Source: Clostridiaceae bacterium UBA5444 (GTDB lineage: Bacteria > Bacillota > Clostridia > Clostridiales > Oxobacteraceae). Taken from it: 21,425 nt of DNA. Both the position numbers and the translations under genes were made by a program. The notes under the pieces are model-generated. The model saw nothing but the letters and a program-made list of their open reading frames with translations, did not search any database and was not told the DNA's origin. The stretch covers positions 1 to 21,425 of the forward strand of contig DIRE01000021.1 in the NCBI GenBank assembly GCA_002426575.1, given 5' to 3'. This document shows positions 15,697 to 21,425 of this stretch, one piece after another (within the stretch, counting starts at the first letter, position 1; each line of letters opens with the position of its first letter).

Positions 15697-18513
15697 GTGA
15701 TTAGTATTAGCCAACAATACTATACAAGAGAAAGAAAAGGTCTGTTTCGCTCTGCAGAAGGTTATGACAGTATAGCAAAGTCTGATAATCTAGATAATAA
15801 TTTCATAAAAAAGTATCTTCACCCGTTTTGCTTCTACGATCCTCCAAGATTATTAGGTGATAAAGACCATGGAGATTCATCTAAATACCCTGAAAGTTAT
15901 ATGCTTTTTCATTTAGAAACAGGCGACATGGTTGCAGGCAGGTCAGTATATGTTGATGCGGATTTTACAGGGCTTAGGAGTACCTTTTTTACCCACAACT
16001 ATGTAATACCTAAAGAAAGAAGCGAATATTATACAAAAAATATTGAAAAGGCTATATTTTCAGGAGGATATGTAAGTTCTTATAATATAGAAAATGGAAC
16101 ATCTATCCCTGAAATTGAAGAATTGCCATATGACCCTTCTGAAGACTTTAATGGAGATGGTGTAGAGTTTCTTAAACAGATAGGCATAGATGAGGATATT
16201 TATAAAAGATTAGTATATGCAGTATTTACATCTCTAAGTGACAAAAGAAAGGTCTATATTGCATTAGATGTTAATATAGGCGATATGCACAAATATGCTA
16301 AGATACTTTTAAAATATTTATTTAAATCTCTTCCCTATGAGGTTAGAAGAAATTGCGGGTATATAACCTACTCAAAAGAGGCTGAAAGCAAAAGATATAT
16401 AAATATTGTATTTGTTGAAAGCGATAGCCTAAGAGTAGGAAACCACAGGACTGACATGGAATATGTATTTGATTTCGTAAAAGGTAGGTTTTTAAACACA
16501 GATATAGAATTAGATAACCTCCCATACCTTGACTTTGCTTGGAATAACATAAACAATACCAAAAGATCAAACAAGTTTTTTTCCTTTGCAGAGGATATGA
16601 CGGCAAACTTAAAAGAAGATAAAAAGCAGGAGCTTTCCACCTATGACAAACTATGCACCCTGTTTCAAATTGAAGAAGGCAACCTGTCACCATATGCATT
16701 AAACAGGGACAAAGTCGCAGAAAGCGTATTCCCGTTTTTAGCTGGGGACAGTTCACTCGATCATGACATGAAGAATTTTAGGGACAGTTCACCCAATCTT
16801 GAAAGCTTCGAAAGCTTCGAGAGCCCCGGGGACAGTTCACCTGATTTTGACATGAAGTTAAAAAGAATGGATGGCATATATAATATACTTATAGAAAAAG
16901 AAAAAGCAGACATAGTAGAGAAAGATTATTTGCCAAGTATAAATTTATTTAAAAGCTTCACGTTGTACTATAGTCTAAATGTGGAACAGACAAATAAAAA
17001 AATACTTCAGCTATCCCTGTTTGCTATAAAAAAGGCGGCAATTGAAATTGAAAAGAATCAAGATTATATATTTGAATTATTTGATACTTTGCAAAATAAC
17101 ATGGAGTTATTTAGAAACATTGCTGTTATATCATGCCAAAGCGACGATATAAGGCCTGCTATTGAAGCCTATTTTAAAAAACGGTTTTTAAGTTTAGAAA
17201 AGGCTAGCGAATTATTTAATGAAATTAATTTCTGGGAAAGTGTTTCTAGCTTAGTTCTATGTAATCCTTGCTTTAAAGAACTTTGGAACGATAAAACTTT
17301 AGAGATTTTAAATAAGTCCAATAACAAGGTGGCAGCAGGAAAGAGTATTCATGGCTTTTGTGATACTTTATTAAAGGAAAAAGAGGCTGATAAGCAGTTT
17401 ATAATAGAAGTTTTAAATAATGTAGATGAAATAGTGTGCTCTAGCCTGCAATTAGATGATATTTCCACTGATGAAATTAAAAACTCTAGTTTTCTGCAGA
17501 GAATAAATGATCCTAAATGCAAAGCCATTGACTATGTTAGAAGGCTTATTGATGATGAGCAACAGGACATTCTTGTGGATGCATATGATATATTTAATGG
17601 AGATTATGGCAGAGACATTAAAAAGCTTATAAGAAGAATATATGCAAATAATATAAACCCCAATAATTATGAAAAGTTGATTTCTGGGTTTATAAGAGAT
17701 GCAGATATGTTCTCAGTTTCTTATGACTATAGTGATATGCTAAATTTTATATTCTACCACAATGGGAGTGAAGAAGTTTATAACTTCGTATTATGGTCTT
17801 ATAAAGAGAATGTATTTTGCAGTTCTCCTAATCTAAATGAATATAGAGAGAGTATAAAAGACTATTTCCTAATATCCGACAAAAAGGCTTTCAAGCATAA
17901 GGAATCTAAAAGAAAGTTATATAGCACCCAAAGCAGGGCACTCTTCAATATATTTCAAAGTATAGAGGACGAGCTTTCAAATCCTATGGCCAGATTCTAT
18001 AAAAAACACAAAAAAGGGACATGGATGGGAGTTGCAGGGGTTGTTATTGCTATATTGCTTATATTTGGAGGGATTAAACTAAGCGCTATGCTTACAAACA
18101 GTAAAAAAGATATTTCTGACAAAAATATACCTACTCCAAATGCCAGTATAGATGACGCAGCATTAAAAAATAGCATAGAAGAAGCCATTAAGGGTGAAAA
18201 GATATCGACTTTATTAGATAATTATTTTTATTTCATAAAATGCGATATAAAATACAAAGAAGGCTTTAGGGGACCTGATAAATTATCTATCAAAAATAAA
18301 GAAAAGTCAGAAGATGATAAATGGGATTTTGAGGTTACAGAAAATAATGAGCATAATGGGTCTAATATAAGCTATCAAATATCATTAAAAAGCAAAAAAG
18401 ATTTAAATACAGAAGATGATAAGCAAAAGGAAGAAGCAGATAAGCTGTGCGGTGATATTGGTAAAATTATTTTAGAAAAATTCAATAGCTTTATAGATAG
18501 CCAGAGTAAATAG
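15697..18513 (+). CDS. GAP1-like GTPase-associated membrane protein
   Basis: The 938-residue product opens with QQYYTRERKGLFRSAEGYD, and HPFCFYDPPRLL near 42-53, which resembles the N-terminal domain of GTPase-associated protein 1 (GAP1) partners of DO-GTPases. A long helical middle follows. One membrane span lies at about 776-799, preceded by basic KKHKKG, so residues 1-775 should be cytoplasmic and the 139-residue tail outside. Residues 350-387 come from a repeat insertion (16744-16857) that reads in frame as GDSSLDHDMK... through ...GDSSPDFDMK; it is Ser/Asp-rich and unlike the rest. GTG 15697 directly follows the GTPase stop at 15694-15696, with AGGGAGA 9 bases upstream, so the pair is tightly coupled. 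The GAP1 call is from recognised pattern, not a search. Confidence 0.72.
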   Translation: MISISQQYYTRERKGLFRSAEGYDSIAKSDNLDNNFIKKYLHPFCFYDPPRLLGDKDHGDSSKYPESYMLFHLETGDMVAGRSVYVDADFTGLRSTFFTHNYVIPKERSEYYTKNIEKAIFSGGYVSSYNIENGTSIPEIEELPYDPSEDFNGDGVEFLKQIGIDEDIYKRLVYAVFTSLSDKRKVYIALDVNIGDMHKYAKILLKYLFKSLPYEVRRNCGYITYSKEAESKRYINIVFVESDSLRVGNHRTDMEYVFDFVKGRFLNTDIELDNLPYLDFAWNNINNTKRSNKFFSFAEDMTANLKEDKKQELSTYDKLCTLFQIEEGNLSPYALNRDKVAESVFPFLAGDSSLDHDMKNFRDSSPNLESFESFESPGDSSPDFDMKLKRMDGIYNILIEKEKADIVEKDYLPSINLFKSFTLYYSLNVEQTNKKILQLSLFAIKKAAIEIEKNQDYIFELFDTLQNNMELFRNIAVISCQSDDIRPAIEAYFKKRFLSLEKASELFNEINFWESVSSLVLCNPCFKELWNDKTLEILNKSNNKVAAGKSIHGFCDTLLKEKEADKQFIIEVLNNVDEIVCSSLQLDDISTDEIKNSSFLQRINDPKCKAIDYVRRLIDDEQQDILVDAYDIFNGDYGRDIKKLIRRIYANNINPNNYEKLISGFIRDADMFSVSYDYSDMLNFIFYHNGSEEVYNFVLWSYKENVFCSSPNLNEYRESIKDYFLISDKKAFKHKESKRKLYSTQSRALFNIFQSIEDELSNPMARFYKKHKKGTWMGVAGVVIAILLIFGGIKLSAMLTNSKKDISDKNIPTPNASIDDAALKNSIEEAIKGEKISTLLDNYFYFIKCDIKYKEGFRGPDKLSIKNKEKSEDDKWDFEVTENNEHNGSNISYQISLKSKKDLNTEDDKQKEEADKLCGDIGKIILEKFNSFIDSQSK
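16744..16857 (+). repeat. Three-copy REP-like repeat inserted in frame in the GAP1 gene
   Basis: GGGGACAGTTCAC occurs at 16744-16756, its variant AGGGACAGTTCACC at 16780-16793, and GGGGACAGTTCACC at 16828-16841, all in the same direction. The first and third copies are each followed by GAT..TGACATGAAG and are 84 bases apart, exactly 28 codons. Between them lies a perfect tandem GAAAGCTTC (16801-16809, 16810-16818). The GC-rich CCCCGGGG (16824-16831) stands out from the AT-rich gene. The same core recurs at 21411-21425. It resembles the short palindrome-associated REP repeats spread by Y1-type (RAYT) transposases in Clostridia; no such transposase is in the window, so that origin is inference. 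Confidence 0.7.
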
Positions 18514-18527
18514 TTGGAGGTACTTTT

Positions 18528-18698
18528 ATGGTTTATATAGTCATTGGCTTTATGGGGGCATTTGTACTTTTTAAATTTTTATCATATAGAAGAAACGAAA
18601 AAGGTGGTATTAGCTTTAAAGATGCTGACAACATTTTAATGTTGCTTATCAATAATCAGGAGAATGAGTATGGAACAGAAAAAACCAATTCTATTTGA
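18528..18698 (+). CDS. Small single-span membrane protein (56 residues)
   Basis: ATG 18528 has the SD GGAGG (18516-18520) 7 bases upstream and stands 14 bases after the GAP1 stop. It encodes 56 residues starting MVYIVIGFMGAFVLFKFL, one hydrophobic span, followed by the basic SYRRNEK and a polar tail. The charge pattern suggests the N-terminus outside and tail inside. It ends in TGA 18696-18698 and overlaps the next gene by 29 bases in another frame, so the next SD lies inside it. Such overlap and a strong SD argue for a real gene. It may be a regulatory or scaffolding subunit of the neighbouring membrane complex; the function is unknown. Confidence 0.6.
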   Translation: MVYIVIGFMGAFVLFKFLSYRRNEKGGISFKDADNILMLLINNQENEYGTEKTNSI

Positions 18699-19611
18699 CA
18701 AATTTACCCCAGTAAATTACAGGTATCAGAAGATAATGTATTGCAAAAAGTGTGGAAGATACACCTCAATAGAAAATATAACATGTCCAAAGTGCGGACA
18801 TAATAATTTGATTACAATGGACAAACATAATGAAAGGGCCGTAAAAATGCGATCTCAAGCAGACCTTTTGATCATGCTTGCCCTATTTTTTGTAAGTATA
18901 ATAGTAGCAAGAAGTAAATACGAAATAGCCCTATCTATTGGAGCAGGAGTATTTTTTACAATTATTCTGATTCTTATTCATAAAAAGTACATGGAGTCTG
19001 AAAAAGCCCTAAATTTATACAAAATATTTACCAACAGCTTTCAAGATATAAAGCAGGGATTAGATATGGATGAGGCTAAAGCATTGAAAAAGATGAAAGA
19101 TACAAACTTTAAACAGGCTTATGAAGACCTAAGGGAAATAGGAGTTTTATTGCAGGATGATAGAATAAAAGAAAACAAGCTTTTATGCCTTAGCAACTTT
19201 GTTTTAAGAAAAGATGAAGATTTAGAGCTTGATAGCTTAATTTTGTCATACTATAGCCCTATTCTGGTAAATTATATAGACGAGGTTTTGAAGCTTAATA
19301 GAACTCTTGTTAGAAGGAATGTTATAGATTATATAATAAAGTACGAAGGATATATTCTCCAGATGAAAAACGGTCAGGATATACTTGGAAATGTTGCAGG
19401 TGCAGCTGTAAATTCAAAGCAGAATATAATACTATATAAAGATTTTATAATGAGATACATAGATGTTTTACCAAAGGATAGGATTGTGAGGCTGCATAAT
19501 ATTACTAGAGATTCTAACTTAAAGGAGCTTAATGATATTTACGCTGAAACAAGGGAAGTCATAGACTATAGATTTGGTACAGACAATGATATTAAAAAAA
19601 TTATGTATTAA
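18670..19611 (+). CDS. Zinc-ribbon membrane protein, function unknown
   Basis: The 313-residue product has an N-terminal zinc ribbon, CKKC (25-28) and CPKC (39-42). Two membrane spans (about 65-80 and 86-103) form a hairpin with only five residues between. A helical cytoplasmic domain of about 210 residues without a recognised motif ends the protein. Both ends are predicted inside. ATG 18670 is chosen over ATG 18664 because AGGAG at 18658-18662 stands 7 bases upstream and only 1 base before the earlier ATG. It overlaps the end of the small membrane protein gene by 29 bases. It repeats the zinc-ribbon theme of the GTPase in this operon, though the rest is unrelated by eye. Confidence 0.8.
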   Translation: MEQKKPILFDKFTPVNYRYQKIMYCKKCGRYTSIENITCPKCGHNNLITMDKHNERAVKMRSQADLLIMLALFFVSIIVARSKYEIALSIGAGVFFTIILILIHKKYMESEKALNLYKIFTNSFQDIKQGLDMDEAKALKKMKDTNFKQAYEDLREIGVLLQDDRIKENKLLCLSNFVLRKDEDLELDSLILSYYSPILVNYIDEVLKLNRTLVRRNVIDYIIKYEGYILQMKNGQDILGNVAGAAVNSKQNIILYKDFIMRYIDVLPKDRIVRLHNITRDSNLKELNDIYAETREVIDYRFGTDNDIKKIMY

Positions 19612-19623
19612 GAGGAAAAGATT

Positions 19624-21366
19624 ATGAAACTTTATACATATAGGCAGGTTAGAATATATAGAACCTTTGTTTTAGTCTTGTGTGCAGCTTTAGCCTCAAT
19701 TGCTATTTATAAAATGCGATACAACCTTTTGAAGGTATCATATTTTAAAAAGGCTGAACAGTGTTATGCAAGTAAAAGGCTAGTAGAAGCAGAAGAATGG
19801 TATTCAAAGGCTAAAAGCTATAAGTATTTTAACTATAATGAAAATATATTATCTGAACAATTAAATGAATTGAAAAATATAACAAAACTAAAAATGGCTA
19901 TAAAAGAGCTTAAGTATAGAACAGAAGATGAGATGAATGCAGTAGTGCTATCTGAAATATATAAGAATTTTGTAGAATTAAAGGAAGAGGAAGTCAAAAA
20001 AGGAGAAGAAAGTGCGAAAATATTTGACGAGGTTGTCGATTTTTTTGACTTTAAAGATGCATTAGATAAAGGCTTTAAAATGGCAAAAGAAAAAGCTAAA
20101 GAAAATGCGGTTGGTAATTTGAAAAGACAGAACTTTGATCAAGAAAGTTTTAAAGAAGAATTATTAGTTATACCTTATGAATACTACGGTGGCGAAGATA
20201 ATAAAAAGAATGAGATTCAAAAGCTTATTAAAGATTACGATAATGCAAAATTCGATATTTTATGTAAAAACAACGATGCCTCAATATTGATTAATCTTGC
20301 AGAAGAGATTATTTGTTTTAATAAGGAAAACGCATTTGAATATAAATGGACCATTGAAAAGGTTGAGGGCTCAGTAGCTGCAATAATAACTGATAATAGT
20401 AAGTATGGAGATTACCGACTTTTAGAAAATACTAATAAAAAATATGGCGCATTTATAAAGCCATATTTAAAAAAGTCTAAAGTATTAGATGCTATAAATA
20501 GCAAAATAGATGGCGAATTTAAAAAGGCTAAAGAATTAATAAAGCAAGGTAAGTATAAAGAGGCTATTGAGCTATATGAAAGGCTTGCTATATTTAAAGA
20601 TACTGAAAAGTTAATTATAAATGCAAAAATTGATTGGTTTAAAAATAAACCTGATACTGCATTAGCTTTGGTATATCCAGATAAAAGTTTTTTAGCTGCT
20701 ACATCAATAAAGGATATGTGGGGATCAGCTGTTTGTGTTATTGGATTGGATGATACTGGAGATGTTTATTTTATAAGGGTTATGAAGGATGGAAAGTATA
20801 CATCAGCTCAAAAAAATATATTTAGAAATGAACAAGAAGCTAAGTATATAAGGGTTATTGAAAACAAAAAGCCTATTATAGTGATTGAAGTTTTATCAAA
20901 TACTAGAAAAGGAGGGCACGTTGGACTTACGTATGATTCTGATAATGAAAGCCTTAATGAAATATTTAGGTTTGAAGCAGATAACTTTTATTTTGATAGC
21001 AATGGACAACTGATCGTGGAAAATCCAACAGGAGATAGAGAAGGTAAAACATGTTATTATAAAGCGGATGAGGACGGATATTATAGATTTTCATATACAA
21101 AAGAGGATTACACAGATGTTTTATTAGAGAATATAGCAAGTTATAAAGGAAAACCTATATCTTTCTCTTGCAGCATAACAGATATTAATTATAAGACAGG
21201 CATTGCCCTTGGCCAGAGTCAAAACTATTATGTGGTTCTTAGCGGAAAAGATACATGGCCAATTGGCAGCGTAATTATAAAAGGTAAATATTTAAGAGAC
21301 GTAGAAGTGACAATCGACGAAAATGTATATACTTTACCTGAAATAGAGGTAGTTGAGGTTAGGTAG
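19624..21366 (+). CDS. Membrane-anchored TPR-like protein with C-terminal beta/OB-like domain
   Basis: The 580-residue product has basic residues then one membrane span at about 14-30, with no lipobox, so it is an N-anchored protein with the rest probably outside. TPR-like helical pairs appear at about 41-66 (KKAEQCYASKRLVEAEEWY) and 299-327 (KKAKELIKQGKYKEAIELY). A Lys/Glu-rich helical stretch lies near 115-165. Residues about 340-500 are beta-rich. The last about 75 residues (from NIASYKGKPISF near 503) follow an OB-fold-like strand pattern. The first TPR unit begins right after the membrane span. ATG 19624 has AGAGG at 19611-19615 and lies 12 bases after the previous stop. It is the last gene seen of the operon. 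The OB-fold guess is weak; the TPR and membrane anchor are fairly clear. Confidence 0.75.
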   Translation: MKLYTYRQVRIYRTFVLVLCAALASIAIYKMRYNLLKVSYFKKAEQCYASKRLVEAEEWYSKAKSYKYFNYNENILSEQLNELKNITKLKMAIKELKYRTEDEMNAVVLSEIYKNFVELKEEEVKKGEESAKIFDEVVDFFDFKDALDKGFKMAKEKAKENAVGNLKRQNFDQESFKEELLVIPYEYYGGEDNKKNEIQKLIKDYDNAKFDILCKNNDASILINLAEEIICFNKENAFEYKWTIEKVEGSVAAIITDNSKYGDYRLLENTNKKYGAFIKPYLKKSKVLDAINSKIDGEFKKAKELIKQGKYKEAIELYERLAIFKDTEKLIINAKIDWFKNKPDTALALVYPDKSFLAATSIKDMWGSAVCVIGLDDTGDVYFIRVMKDGKYTSAQKNIFRNEQEAKYIRVIENKKPIIVIEVLSNTRKGGHVGLTYDSDNESLNEIFRFEADNFYFDSNGQLIVENPTGDREGKTCYYKADEDGYYRFSYTKEDYTDVLLENIASYKGKPISFSCSITDINYKTGIALGQSQNYYVVLSGKDTWPIGSVIIKGKYLRDVEVTIDENVYTLPEIEVVEVR

Positions 21367-21393
21367 GTTGTGGATAATGTGCATAGAAGGTTA

Positions 21394-21425
21394 TGGACTT
21401 GGGTGGACTTGGGGACAGTTCACCT
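21394..21425 (+). repeat. REP-like repeat core at window edge, with 10-bp tandem before it
   Basis: GGGGACAGTTCACCT at 21411-21425 is identical over 15 bases to 16828-16842. It is preceded by a direct repeat TGGACTTGGG (21394-21403 and 21404-21413). It starts 44 bases after the last operon stop and is cut by the window edge, so its full structure, including any palindromic partner, is not visible. No terminator for the operon is seen in 21367-21425. Confidence 0.6.

Noticed and set aside
16343..16756. 137-codon open frame on the - strand inside the GAP1-like gene
   Set aside because: It lies wholly opposite a long gene, is Cys/Leu-rich in the way of antisense shadows, and its start lies in the inserted repeat.
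16744..16857. CRISPR array
   Set aside because: Only three degenerate copies of a 14-base core, spacing 36 and 48 bases, read in frame with the host gene, and no cas genes nearby.

Overview
The window is AT-rich, uses strong Shine-Dalgarno (SD) sequences of the AGGAGG type, has TTG/GTG alternatives and is rich in ATA, AGA and AGG codons. This suggests a low-GC Firmicute, most likely a Clostridium-like member of the Clostridia. Every supported gene is on the + strand. No tRNA, rRNA, CRISPR array, integrase or transposase gene is visible.

Region 1 (1-4778) is an ABC-exporter cluster. It holds the ATPase end of one exporter cut by the left window edge, then two half-transporters (membrane domain plus ATPase). 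The middle one carries a frameshift in a seven-G run that removes the last part of its ATPase. About 260 bases between the first and second genes hold two very short ORFs joined by an ATGA overlap and a hairpin with a T-run, which may be an attenuator. A 13-bp hairpin at 4748-4778 closes the cluster.

Region 2 (about 4800-21366) is one long operon-like array of ten genes with gaps of 0-22 bases or overlaps. In order they encode: a secreted, membrane-anchored von Willebrand A (vWA) protein; a 1127-residue tubulin/FtsZ-like protein of the Tubulin_2 type; a 782-residue protein that I read as a degenerate, GTP-loop-less sister of that tubulin; a second vWA protein with about six membrane segments; a beta-rich protein; a zinc-ribbon GTPase; a GAP1-like (GTPase-associated protein) membrane protein; a 56-residue single-span membrane protein; a zinc-ribbon membrane protein; and a membrane-anchored TPR/OB-like protein.

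Taken together, region 2 looks like an envelope-spanning machine. Two nucleotide-dependent modules (tubulin-like filament or switch, and GTPase plus GAP1) sit in the cytoplasm. Topology predictions put two metal-binding vWA domains, the GAP1 tail and the TPR/OB protein outside. Tubulin_2 with vWA partners, and GTPase with GAP1 partners, are known pairings in predicted membrane-remodelling or conflict systems. The combination of both in one operon with a pseudo-tubulin and several unrecognised parts is the most interesting content here. The biological role (defence, envelope remodelling, stress response) cannot be decided from sequence alone.

A short repeat, GGGGACAGTTCACC, occurs three times inside the GAP1 gene as an in-frame insertion and again at the right edge of the window. 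It looks like a REP-type dispersed repeat that has entered a coding sequence.
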